64,000 nt of DNA, taken from NCBI RefSeq assembly GCF_018917965.1, contig NZ_JAHLPP010000005.1:1-64000 (forward strand). Direction: 5' to 3'. Origin of the DNA: Pseudoflavonifractor sp. MSJ-37 (lineage in GTDB: Bacteria > Bacillota > Clostridia > Oscillospirales > Oscillospiraceae). The notes under the pieces are model-generated. The model did no database searches. It worked only from the letters and a program-made list of their open reading frames with translations, and was not told the origin of the DNA. Shown one piece after another: positions 16,756-25,500 of this stretch (positions are counted from its first letter, which is position 1; each line of letters starts with the position of its first letter). The translations under genes were made by a program, and so were the position numbers.

Positions 16756-16847
16756 TGCTCCGCCGATAGAGTCTATTCTACACGCGGGGCATGTGTTCTG
16801 TAAAGCCAAATTTATCATAGAGCTTAAAAGCAATTGGAGGTTTCACC
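16756..16847 (+). promoter_or_regulatory. rplM leader, possible L13 autoregulatory site
   Basis: The leader is about 90 nt, long for a simple ribosome site. Firmicutes rplM operons often have an L13-binding leader. I cannot fold this one confidently; short pairings such as CGCGGGGCATGTG against the 5' end are possible. The call rests mainly on position. Confidence 0.35.
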
Positions 16848-17279
16848 ATGTCCACTTTTATGGCAAACAAGGGAAACATCGTCCGCAAGTGGTATATCCT
16901 CGATGCGGCCGGTAAGCCCCTGGGCAAGACCGCCGCTGCCGCCGCTGTCCTGCTGCGCGGCAAGCACAAGCCCGAGTATACTCCCCATGCCGACTGCGGC
17001 GATTTCGTCGTCATCATCAACGCTGAGAAGGCTGTCCTGACCGGCAAGAAGGGCGAGCAGAAGTTCTACCGCACCCATTCCGGCTATCCCGGCGGCCTGA
17101 AGGAGACCAAGTACCGCCTGCTGATGCAGGAGAAGCCTGAGCTGGCCATGAAGCTGGCCATCCGCGGCATGATGCCCCGCAACATCGTGACCAAGGACAG
17201 CCTGACCCGCCTGCACATCTACCGCGGCGCGGAGCATCAGCAGACCGCTCAGAAGCCCGAGTCCTGGGCTTTCAACTAA
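16848..17279 (+). CDS. rplM: 50S ribosomal protein L13
   Basis: L13 is an early-assembly protein of the large ribosomal subunit. The 143 residues show KWYILDAAGKPLGKTA, VVIINAEKAVLTGKK, YRTHSGYPGGLKE and RGMMPRN, all standard. TTGGAGG lies 9 bases before the ATG. It is followed 17 bp later by rpsI, the normal order. Confidence 0.98.
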   Translation: MSTFMANKGNIVRKWYILDAAGKPLGKTAAAAAVLLRGKHKPEYTPHADCGDFVVIINAEKAVLTGKKGEQKFYRTHSGYPGGLKETKYRLLMQEKPELAMKLAIRGMMPRNIVTKDSLTRLHIYRGAEHQQTAQKPESWAFN

Positions 17280-17296
17280 GCAGGAGGTAATCGAGA

Positions 17297-17701
17297 ATGT
17301 ATAAGAGCAAGAAGCCTTACCTGTACGGCACCGGCCGCCGTAAGTCCTCCGTGGCCCGTGTCCACCTGTTCCCCAACGGCACCGGCTCCATCACCATCAA
17401 TGGCCGCGACATCGACGAGTACTTCGGCCTGGAGACCCTGAAGCTCCTGGTCCGTCAGCCTCTGGCCACCACCGACCTGCTGGGCAAGGTGGACATCGTC
17501 GCTACCGTCACCGGCGGCGGCGTGACCGGCCAGGCCGGCGCCATCCGTCACGGTCTGTCCCGCGCCCTGCTGGCCATGGATCCTGAGTACCGCGCCGCTC
17601 TGAAGAGCGCCGGCTTCCTGACCCGCGATCCTCGTATGAAGGAGCGCAAGAAGTACGGTCTGAAGGCCGCCCGTCGCGCGCCTCAGTTCAGCAAGCGCTG
17701 A
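17297..17701 (+). CDS. rpsI: 30S ribosomal protein S9
   Basis: S9 lies in the head of the small subunit, and its C-terminal tail reaches the decoding-site tRNA. The 134 residues include [28 protein letters not shown] and the conserved basic end QFSKR. AGGAGG is upstream of the ATG. The 3' end of rpsI is a known integration target of some conjugative elements in Firmicutes, and a low-GC island begins just past this gene. Confidence 0.98.
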   Translation: MYKSKKPYLYGTGRRKSSVARVHLFPNGTGSITINGRDIDEYFGLETLKLLVRQPLATTDLLGKVDIVATVTGGGVTGQAGAIRHGLSRALLAMDPEYRAALKSAGFLTRDPRMKERKKYGLKAARRAPQFSKR

Positions 17702-17723
17702 TTTATCTGGTTTACAAGCCTCA

Positions 17724-17759
17724 AACCCGGGAATCCCAAGGATTCCCGGGTTTTCTTGT
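17724..17759 (+). terminator. rplM-rpsI terminator
   Basis: A 13-bp stem (17724-17736 with 17740-17752, AACCCGGGAATCC) is followed by TTCTTGTTT. Confidence 0.88.
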
Positions 17760-17873
17760 TTGTAGACAGCCGCTGCCAGTCATTGCCGTTTTCTGTCACA
17801 CGCAGACACGGAAATGAGATAAAAAGAGTTAATAAATGAGTTAAATCTAGGCAGCTCCTGTTTCTTGCATGAA

Positions 17874-17919
17874 GAATCCCGGTGTAATCGTGTATCCGCG
17901 ATTGCACCGGGATTCTTTT
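17874..17919 (+). terminator. hairpin with T-run ahead of the primase gene
   Basis: GAATCCCGGTG(T)AATCG (17874-17890) pairs with CGATT(G)CACCGGGATTC (17899-17915), followed by TTTT. It sits 19 bp before the primase start and just ahead of its ribosome site, so it could be an attenuator or a terminator that insulates the island from rpsI readthrough. Two GAGTTAA repeats about 45 bp upstream may belong to a promoter or a replication site. Confidence 0.6.
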
Positions 17920-17937
17920 GACGCAAGGAGGAGCCTT

Positions 17938-19404
17938 ATGGCCGTTTGGACCGCAGAAGAAAAACAGAATTTCCGCAATGCGCACCCCTGCATTATGCCC
18001 GTGTGCCAACCTAACCATAATAGTCCGCATGCTGATTTAAAGGCCTACTTTGATAATCTTTTCAACGCAGACCATAGTGAGTACAAGGGTATGGTCACCG
18101 TCGCTACAATTAAAGAGGGAGCCCCCACACCTACAATTGTTGCCGTGGTCCCCGCTGCAGAAATGGGAACATGGGCAAGCAAAATGCATGTTTCTCCCCG
18201 TACGAACTATTATTATAGTAAGGCACAGCATCGCGGCAGTGCCACTTGGGGTATGGATGGCGCATTCTGCTATAATGCTATCTATGTGGATATTGATGCT
18301 CATAATGCAGATTGCATTGATGGAGATACCACCATCAATGCAATCTGCTATGCCCTCCCCGATGAGGGCATCCCCACGCCCAATGTTGTGGAACTGAGTG
18401 GCAGGGGCTATCATTTGATATGGTATGCTGAGCAGATTGCGGCATCATTAAACTGGATGGTAGAAGCGGTTTCTGCCCATTTTGCCCAGACGATTCAAGG
18501 ACTGCTTAACGCAAATGGGTATTGTGTGGATACCAGCTACGCCCGCAATATCGCAGGTCTAACACGCATTCCTGGCACCCGTAACACTGCCAGTGGTACT
18601 TATTCCAGCTATCAAATACTTCACCACAGCCGTCTGGATATTCCAAAGGCTTTCGACTCTATTCCCCATTATAAATCGAATGCTTACTCTATATCATCAA
18701 CAAACGCCACTACATCTAAGCGTTTGGAAGCACTGCTGCGTCTTCACATTGTTCGTCCCATTCAAGTTTCCCAGCGTGATGTATACTGTCTACACCTTTT
18801 TTCTGCAGCTCAATATGCGGGTATGTCTAATCAGGATGCCTTGGCGTTGGTTCAATCGGTAAATCATTCTTTTGATGTTCCTCTATCTGAGCGAGAGGTT
18901 GAATGTTACTTGTCTTCTGCTGCTCGCAAGCACTACAAGTTTACTTTATCTAGAGTAATATCTGATCTAGATATTGCTCTATCTGAGCAGGAAGCTATTG
19001 GCTTGCATACAAGGGGGAAAAGGGACAGCAACCGCGCACGCAATGCCCGGGTTGCAGCCAAACGACAAAAACGCGACCGTGTAATCATGCGGCTACATTT
19101 ACTCGGCTTGTCTCCCACCGCCATCGCTGAGAAAATCAAACATGCCTATAATACTATTCGTTCCGTTATCCGCAAATATACGAATCGTCTGAGTGAAATC
19201 TTCTCTGAAAAAGAGTTGCATAATATCCGCAAGCAGCGAATTCGTGCGGCAGTCGCTGCTTTGAAAGCTACTTTTCAAAAATCGAAGCCATATATATTAT
19301 GCTTATATGTGGCTCTCTCTGCCAAATGCTGTCTCAATGTGTCCAGTCGCGTGTTTCTGGCCCTTGGCAATACAGACACTCTCATCAAACCACCCGGGAT
19401 ATAG
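17938..19404 (+). CDS. AEP-type primase / replication protein of a mobile element
   Basis: The 488-residue protein has motifs of plasmid-type archaeo-eukaryotic primases: an acidic pair on a strand (AIYVDIDAHNADC, about 122-134), SGRGYHLIWY (about 161-170) and RIPGTRNTASG (about 213-223). The C-terminal 130 residues are basic and contain a helix-turn-helix (LGLSPTAIAEKIKHAYNTI). AAGGAGG is 7 bases before the ATG. GC content and codon use are lower than in neighbouring genes, a sign of transfer. It probably primes replication of an integrated element; no helicase or relaxase is nearby, so the element may be reduced. Confidence 0.75.
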   Translation: MAVWTAEEKQNFRNAHPCIMPVCQPNHNSPHADLKAYFDNLFNADHSEYKGMVTVATIKEGAPTPTIVAVVPAAEMGTWASKMHVSPRTNYYYSKAQHRGSATWGMDGAFCYNAIYVDIDAHNADCIDGDTTINAICYALPDEGIPTPNVVELSGRGYHLIWYAEQIAASLNWMVEAVSAHFAQTIQGLLNANGYCVDTSYARNIAGLTRIPGTRNTASGTYSSYQILHHSRLDIPKAFDSIPHYKSNAYSISSTNATTSKRLEALLRLHIVRPIQVSQRDVYCLHLFSAAQYAGMSNQDALALVQSVNHSFDVPLSEREVECYLSSAARKHYKFTLSRVISDLDIALSEQEAIGLHTRGKRDSNRARNARVAAKRQKRDRVIMRLHLLGLSPTAIAEKIKHAYNTIRSVIRKYTNRLSEIFSEKELHNIRKQRIRAAVAALKATFQKSKPYILCLYVALSAKCCLNVSSRVFLALGNTDTLIKPPGI

Positions 19405-19432
19405 TCCTTCGCTTCCATCGTTCTACCTATTA

Positions 19433-19545
19433 CTATCCACAAAAGTACACTTTTGCGGATAGATTTGTTGCGGATATTTTCGTATTCGTAAAGCTCTAAA
19501 AATATTTTGTGAACATATTCACCACCCGAAACAACATTTGTGAAC
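19433..19545. repeat. hairpin and TTTGTGAACA repeats upstream of the recombinase
   Basis: A 13-bp stem with one mismatch (19433-19445 with 19450-19462) follows the primase gene. Further on, TTTGTGAACA occurs twice (starting about 19506 and 19536), the first copy in the palindrome GTGAACATATTCAC. These could be operator or recombination (res-like) sites for the downstream recombinase. Confidence 0.45.
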
Positions 19546-19560
19546 AGAAAGGGGTTAAAT

Positions 19561-20172
19561 ATGGACAGCCGAACCTACTACTATGCCCGTGTGTCCACCA
19601 AGGGGCAAAACTTGGACAGGCAGCTTTCTGCGTTCCGGTCTCTGGGGGCACAGGAGCGAGAAATCATCACCGACAAGGAAAGCGGCAAGGACTTGGACCG
19701 TGTAGGGTATCAGGCTTTGAAGAGCACCATTCTCCGCCGGGGTGATACACTGGTTGTAAAATCCTTAGACCGCCTTTCCCGCAATAAGTCTGATATTTAC
19801 AATGAACTGCGCTATTTCAAAGAACAGGGCATCCGTCTGAAGGTCATCGACCTGCCTACGACCATGATGGACTTGCCGGAAGGTCAGGAATGGGTCTTTG
19901 AGATGGTCAATAATATTTTGATCGAAGTGCTTGGCACGATTGCGGAGCAGGAGCGTATCACCATCAAGCAGCGGCAGGCGGAAGGTATTGCTGCTGCCCG
20001 AGAAAATGGGAGGAAATTCGGCCGCCCCATTTTAGTTCGGCCTGAAAACTGGAACTCGTTTTATAACGCTTGGCAGCGTGGTGACATTACAGCGAAGAAA
20101 GCGATGGAATTGACCAACCTGAAGCGGACCAGTTTCTATAAATTGGCCGCAAAGGAGCGTCAAACATTCTGA
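19561..20172 (+). CDS. serine recombinase, resolvase/invertase family
   Basis: The catalytic domain (about 1-140) carries the nucleophile Ser in YARVSTKGQN (Ser12 region), the LDRLSRNKSDI motif and the long E helix; a short DNA-binding helix-turn-helix follows (about 165-200, with TAKKAMELTNLKRTSFYKL). The 203-residue length is that of small resolvases and invertases, not of large integrases. AAAGGGG is 6 bases before the ATG. It probably resolves or inverts DNA of the island that carries it. Confidence 0.9.
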   Translation: MDSRTYYYARVSTKGQNLDRQLSAFRSLGAQEREIITDKESGKDLDRVGYQALKSTILRRGDTLVVKSLDRLSRNKSDIYNELRYFKEQGIRLKVIDLPTTMMDLPEGQEWVFEMVNNILIEVLGTIAEQERITIKQRQAEGIAAARENGRKFGRPILVRPENWNSFYNAWQRGDITAKKAMELTNLKRTSFYKLAAKERQTF

Positions 20173-20205
20173 ACTTCAGGCAGTCACAGAATATAACTCA
20201 AAAAT

Positions 20206-20234
20206 TTGACTTATAACATAGTTGATGTTATAAT
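20206..20234 (+). promoter_or_regulatory. promoter with embedded operator for the AbiE-like pair
   Basis: TTGACT (20206-20211), 17-bp spacer, TATAAT (20229-20234). A perfect inverted repeat TTATAACAT-5 bp-ATGTTATAA (20211-20219 and 20225-20233) fills the spacer and covers most of the -10. A repressor bound there would shut the promoter, which fits autoregulation by the first gene product. Confidence 0.8.
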
Positions 20235-20273
20235 TCTAAAAATCAAGTTACATTCTAAACTGGAGGGGTTGCT

Positions 20274-21227
20274 ATGCACGACGATCTATTGGAACCTCTG
20301 CTGCATATCCCATGTACTGTTGTTCCCTATGAAGATGCTGCACACCTGCCGCTTTACCTGCGTGGCAGCTATGATTTCTACGAAATAAAGACCGAACATA
20401 CTACTTTTCTGGCTGCACAGCCTATCGAGAATATCCCCCTGCCCACCCTGCGAAAGCACTGGGCCGCACTGACGAAGCAGAGCGGTCTGACCTGTGCGTT
20501 TTACTTTGACACCTTGCAGCCGTATAAAAAAGAAAAGCTGGTGGAGGGCGGTATCCCATTCATATTAGGCACAACAGAGGTATTTCTTCCATTTTTGGGC
20601 GTAGCTCTATCCGCACAGGCACGGGAACTGCCGGAAAAAAAGTTGGAATGCTCCATGCTGACGCAGAAGTTTTTATTGATTGCGATCTATCAACAGATCC
20701 GCAGTGCCAGCGCCGCTCAAATGGCCAACCTGCTGGGCGTCAGCCGGATGTCCGGGACGCGGTGTATGGATGAAGTCGAAGGCTTATTCCCGACTCTCAT
20801 CCAAAAGAACGGGCGGCGGCGCGTATTCGCTTGGGATGGCGAATGGAAGGCGTATTGGATACTCATAAGACCTAGCCTACGGAATCCCGTTGTTCGGGAA
20901 TACCGCTTGGATGAGCCTCTGAACTTGTCTCTGCCCTTCAGCGGCATCAGCGCAGTCTGCCATTATTCCATGCTGGACGAAGGGCATACCCGTGTCTATG
21001 GAATGACAAAAAAGATGGCGGCAGACAGGAAGCTATCCACGCAGCCACAGGTCCCCTCCGATGAGATTCCCGTAGCCATCGTCCAAGTCCTGGGCTATGA
21101 ATTGCCCTTCCAGAACTACAATGCGGTTGACCCTTTGACTGCCATTCTATCCCTCACACCGGAGGAACAAAAAGACCCCCGGGTAGAGGGAGCCATTCAA
21201 GAGATAGAGGCGAACTACTTGCCATGA
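20274..21227 (+). CDS. AbiEi-like winged-helix regulator/antitoxin
   Basis: The 317-residue protein is not strongly recognisable, but the middle (about 120-190) reads as a winged helix (SAAQMANLLGVSRMSGTRCMDEVE), and the following gene is a nucleotidyltransferase that overlaps by four bases. That layout matches AbiE-type toxin-antitoxin pairs, where the first protein represses the operon and neutralises the second. TGGAGGGG precedes the ATG at 20274. The perfect repeat in its promoter is the likely binding site. Function is inferred from context. Confidence 0.65.
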   Translation: MHDDLLEPLLHIPCTVVPYEDAAHLPLYLRGSYDFYEIKTEHTTFLAAQPIENIPLPTLRKHWAALTKQSGLTCAFYFDTLQPYKKEKLVEGGIPFILGTTEVFLPFLGVALSAQARELPEKKLECSMLTQKFLLIAIYQQIRSASAAQMANLLGVSRMSGTRCMDEVEGLFPTLIQKNGRRRVFAWDGEWKAYWILIRPSLRNPVVREYRLDEPLNLSLPFSGISAVCHYSMLDEGHTRVYGMTKKMAADRKLSTQPQVPSDEIPVAIVQVLGYELPFQNYNAVDPLTAILSLTPEEQKDPRVEGAIQEIEANYLP

Positions 21228-21982
21228 AAGGGATCTCTGTATTTCGCAACTACTTTCAGGACTTCCAAGACCAATATGTCCTGATTGGCGGCGCCGCCTG
21301 CGACCTGATTTTTGAGGCGCAGGACACTGCCTTCCGTGCCACTAAGGACTTGGACATCGTCCTTCTGGTGGAAACTCTGACCCCGGACTTTGGCCGCAAA
21401 TTCTGGGATCTCATCAAAGCCGGCGGATATGAGCACCGAGCAAAAAGCAGCGGCACCCCGCAGTTTTACCGCTTTGACCGTCCGACCCAGCCGGAATTTC
21501 CCTATATGCTGGAGTTGTTTTCCCGAAAGGGCGATATTTTTGAGAATGAAACGGTAGGTCCGTGCGTCCCGATTCCCTTGGGTGATGAAGTCTCCAGTCT
21601 GTCCGCTATCCTGCTGAACGAAGATTATTACACTCTGCTCCTCCAAGGTCGAACGGAAATCGACGGTGTTTCTATCCTCTCGCCCCAGTATTTGATTCCC
21701 TTCAAGGCAAAGGCGTGGCTCGACCTGAGCACCCGGAAACAGCAGGGCGAGCAGGTGGATGAAAAAGACATCCGCAAGCACAAAAACGATGTCGCCCGTC
21801 TGACCTCGCTGCTGACCGGTGAGGAACGCTGTCCGCTCCCGCCCGCCATTCAGCGAGAGATGCAGGCATTTCTCGCGCATTTGGAGGAATCCCCTGTTGA
21901 TGTCAAGAACCTGCATTTGCGGGGCGTACATAATGAAGACATTCTTCAGGTGTTACGCAGTGTGTACCTGCCTGAAATCTAA
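21224..21982 (+). CDS. nucleotidyltransferase, AbiEii/toxin family
   Basis: The 252-residue protein has the DNA polymerase-beta-type nucleotidyltransferase pattern LIGGAACDLIF (about 21-31) followed by RATKDLDIVL (about 38-47), with the paired Asp residues that bind metal. LIPFKAKAWLDL (about 165-176) also fits AbiEii-type proteins. Such toxins add nucleotides to tRNA or proteins and cause growth arrest. The ATG overlaps the upstream stop (ATGA), so the two are coupled. GC is lower than the chromosome average. Confidence 0.8.
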   Translation: MKGISVFRNYFQDFQDQYVLIGGAACDLIFEAQDTAFRATKDLDIVLLVETLTPDFGRKFWDLIKAGGYEHRAKSSGTPQFYRFDRPTQPEFPYMLELFSRKGDIFENETVGPCVPIPLGDEVSSLSAILLNEDYYTLLLQGRTEIDGVSILSPQYLIPFKAKAWLDLSTRKQQGEQVDEKDIRKHKNDVARLTSLLTGEERCPLPPAIQREMQAFLAHLEESPVDVKNLHLRGVHNEDILQVLRSVYLPEI

Positions 21983-22090
21983 TCATTGGAAAATTCAAAC
22001 CGCAGATGCTGGCAAATGTCAGTAGCTGCAGTTAGGGATTATCGAAAGCAACGATTATTTTTGAGTGACATCCTCAAGCGGTACTAACAG

Positions 22091-22134
22091 AAAGGCCACA
22101 CAGCTGACTACAATGTCGGCTGTGTGGCCTTTTT
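22091..22134 (+). terminator. terminator of the AbiE-like pair
   Basis: A 14-bp perfect stem (22091-22104 with 22119-22132, AAAGGCCACACAGC) ends in a T-run. It marks the right limit of the low-GC operon. Confidence 0.88.
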
Positions 22135-22180
22135 CAAAGAACTTGAAGAAACCATACGCATCAATAAAGGAAACGGTTTT

Positions 22181-22390
22181 ATGCGTCAGGTTCAAAAGGA
22201 ATCGAATATGCTCCGAAGTATAGCTAAAAGCAAACTGCTTCCAGAGCTTTCCAAACTCAGAAACACTGTGAACAAGAAGTCCGCAGAAGCGGTTATTACA
22301 GAGCTTGATCTTTTTCATAAAAATACGCCCGAAAGCGCAAAAAAGTCTTGCACCGTACATCGATGTACGGTGTATGATATCATCATATAG
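22181..22390 (+). CDS. small hypothetical protein or gene remnant
   Basis: A 69-residue frame starts at an ATG with AAAGGA 9 bases upstream. It is Lys/Ser/Leu-rich (NMLRSIAKSKLLPELSKL) and runs into palindromic DNA at its end, so the last residues are unlikely to be real protein. No family is recognised. It may be a decayed end of a mobile-element gene. Confidence 0.25.
   Translation: MRQVQKESNMLRSIAKSKLLPELSKLRNTVNKKSAEAVITELDLFHKNTPESAKKSCTVHRCTVYDIII
22348..22378 (+). promoter_or_regulatory. palindrome between promoter-like elements
   Basis: A perfect 22-bp palindrome (22351-22372, centred on ATCGAT) lies between TTGCAC (22348-22353) and TATGAT (22373-22378). The 19-bp spacer is that of MerR-type promoters, but no MerR gene is near. 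It precedes the surface-protein gene by about 190 bp. Confidence 0.35.
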
Positions 22391-22463
22391 GACACGGGCA
22401 GACATGCAGGCGTTTTCAGGCTCCCACGTTTGTCTGCCCACAGCGGTCGAGGAGAGATCGTTC

Positions 22464-22507
22464 GACAAAGGGGGGCCCCCCTTTGTCCTCCGTATACGGA
22501 GGACAAA
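22464..22507. repeat. two overlapping perfect palindromes
   Basis: One 24-bp palindrome (22464-22487, core GGGGGGCCCCCC) and one 26-bp palindrome (22482-22507, core CCGTATACGG) share the six bases TTTGTC. As RNA only one of the two hairpins can form at a time. They lie 60-100 bp ahead of the surface-protein start. Confidence 0.7.
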
Positions 22508-22565
22508 CCTTCTCTGCTCGGCCGGTGGAGAATCGAGAGACATGAAATACAGGAGGTAAGATGCG

Positions 22566-25500
22566 GTGAAGAAAAAAATCTTGAGTCTCTTCCTCGCGCT
22601 GACCCTGTGCCTGTCGCTGCTGCCCACGGCGGCGCTGGCGGAGGGTGCGCAGGAACTGACGCCGGAGCCGGGGCAGAGCGAGCCTGTTTCAGAGGAACTC
22701 GAACAAGACATGGAGAGCCCCGACGCGGAGGCGGACCCCTCTGCCAAGGATGAACAGGAGAGAGCTTTCCAAGAGACATCTGCCCCGCTGGCGGTGGCAA
22801 ATGGCATCGCCGCGTACAGCGGCGAGACCGAGCACACCGCTCACGACATCTGCGGCGATGAAAGCTGTTCCGACCACGGCGGGAAGGATGCGACGTGGAT
22901 AGCCATCAGCGATGGATATGAACTGTTTTATGCGGGGACGCGTGGCGGGGATAGCAGCAGCCCCCGTGAGATACTTGGCACCGCGGATAAACCCTGTTAT
23001 TGCTATCTGACGGAAGATATCGAACTGCTTAGTGATAGCTGGACGCCTTTTGAGTACGTAGTGCTCTGTCTGAACGGCCACACTATCAAGGGCCCGAGTA
23101 GTAGCGATCCCGTCATCACCGTTACCAAAGAAAAAAGCAAGACGTTCACGCTCTGCGACTGCGGCGGCGGCCAGATCATCCAGCAGAGCACGAATAGCGG
23201 CGGCGTGAAGGTAGACGGCGGCACATTCGATCTGTACGGCGGCACCATCACCAGAGAAGCAAGAGATAGCGCAAACACGAACGGCGTGCATGTGAGCGGC
23301 GGCACGTTCGATATGTACGGCGGCACCATCCGCGGCAACCTCTCCGCCGGCAAGGGCGGCGGCGTGTATGTGTCCGGCGGCGTGTTCAACATGACCGGCG
23401 GCAGCATCACCAAAAACTGCGCGGGCGGCATCCCCGAGAATGGCGGCGGCGTGTATGTGTACAAAGGCACGTTCAACATGACCGGTGGCAGCATCACCGA
23501 CAACTATCCGGCCGGACACGGCAGCAATGGTGGCGGCGTGTATGTGGCCAAAGATGGCGCGTTCACCATGAGCGGCGGCAGCATCAGTGGAAACAGAGTC
23601 GCTGCCACAGGGGGAAATGGTGACACACAAGAGCTCGGCGGCTCCGGCGGCGGCGTGTATGTGTCCGGCGGCACGTTCGAGATGACCGGCGGCACGATCT
23701 CCGGCAACACGGCCAACGATCCAAACAGCAAGGGCAACGGCGGCGGCGTGTATGTGGCCAGCGGCACGTTCACGGTCTCCGGCAGCGCAAAAATCACCGA
23801 TAACAAGGTAGGAAAAACGGTAGCCACGGCAACAACGGCAAACAACGTCTATCTGCCCAGCGGCAAGACCATCACCGTCGGCGGCGAGCTGAAGTCCGGC
23901 GCGCGCATCGGCGTGACCGGTCTCGTAGAGAACGCTGTCGTCGCCAATGTGGCGGAGGGCGTGACGCTGACCGATGCCGACGCGGCGAAATTCGTCAGCG
24001 ACGACGGCAAATATGAAGGCAAGCTCAACGGGAACACCGTGGTACTGGGGGAAAGATCCGCTCACTCCCACCCCATCTGCGGCAAGACCTGCGCCGACGG
24101 CACGCACACCGCCCCCCTGACCTGGACGAGCGTTGACAGTCTGGGGGATATCAAAGGCAACGGCAACTACTATCTGACGCAGGATGTGACGATCAGCAAA
24201 ACATGGACGTGCGTTTATGATGTGAAGCTCTGCCTGAACGGCTACAGCATCACGGCGGGCGGCAATTTTGACGCCATCAAAGTCGACGAAGGCAAAACGT
24301 TCACCCTGACCGACTGCAACGGCAGCAATGGCTCGAAGAAATTCACGAAAGACCGCACCGGCCTGTGGGTGCAGAACACCAACGGAGAAATCATCGTCCC
24401 CGGCGGCGTCATCACCCACAAAAGCAACAAGAGTAGCGGCGGTGTGGAGGTGCGCAGCGGTACGTTCACCATGTACGGCGGCACCATCTGCGGCAACAGC
24501 AACTTCGATGGCGGCGGCGTGTATGTGTACAGCGGCAGCACGTTCAATATGTACGGTGGTAAGGTCGCCGGTAACATGGCTACCAACAACGCCGGCAACG
24601 GCGGCGGTGTGTATGTCGGCGGCGCGTTCAACATGAGCGGCGACGCGGCCATCTCCAACAACACCGCCAGCAGCTACGGCGGCGGCGTGTATGTGGGTCA
24701 AAAGGCCTCTATGACTGTTTCCGGAAGCGTGCAGATCAAGGATAACTGGAAAAACGGCTCACTGAGCAGCGAAGGCAACGCCAACAACCTCTATCTGTTC
24801 AGCGGTAGTAACGGAAAGGACCCGAAAACCGTCACCATCGGCAAGGGCGGTCTGACCGGTGCCAGCATCGGCGTGACCACGGCTAGTGAGCCCTCGAGCG
24901 GCAAGATCCAAATCGCCACCAGTGCGCCGACGGATCAGGACTACACCAAATTCTTCACCCCGGACGTGACGGACAAGGGCTACACGATCACCCAGGAGGA
25001 CGGAAACCTCTACCTCAGCACACACCAGCACGACTGGGAGTATGCGGTGAGTGCGGACGATACGACCATCGTTGCTACGTGCAAAGGCACAGACTGCACC
25101 AGCAAAAACGGCGGCAGGGTGGTCATCTGCAAGCCGGAACATGAAGTCTACGGCGATGGCAAGTCTGCGGACGCCAAGTCGACAACGTACGATTGGATCG
25201 CGGGCGATGTAAGCGGCATCACCTATAAAAAATATGTAGGGGACGCTCCCCCTCTCTCCGCCGCCCCCACCGACGCCGGTAAGTACACCGCCAGCATCAC
25301 CGTAGGCGATAAGACCGCCTATGTGGACTATACCATCGACAAAGCCACCCCGCAGGCGAGCGACTTCACCTTTGCCGCTCCGTCTCCCCTGGCCTACGAC
25401 GGCACCGACAAGGTCGCATCGGTCACTTCCGCCAAGACCGGCATGGGCAGCTTCACGGTCAAGTACTATCCGAGCGGTACGACAGAAGCTCCCAAGAATG

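Noticed and set aside
22689-24701. A 670-codon minus-strand frame opposite the surface protein
   Set aside because: It mirrors the GGC-rich repeats and is low-complexity (Ala/His/Gly). It has no ribosome site or recognisable domain.
23200-24720. CRISPR-like or tandem-repeat array
   Set aside because: The repeated units are in frame and encode the beta-helix of one protein; spacing and spacers do not fit CRISPR. No cas genes are in the window.
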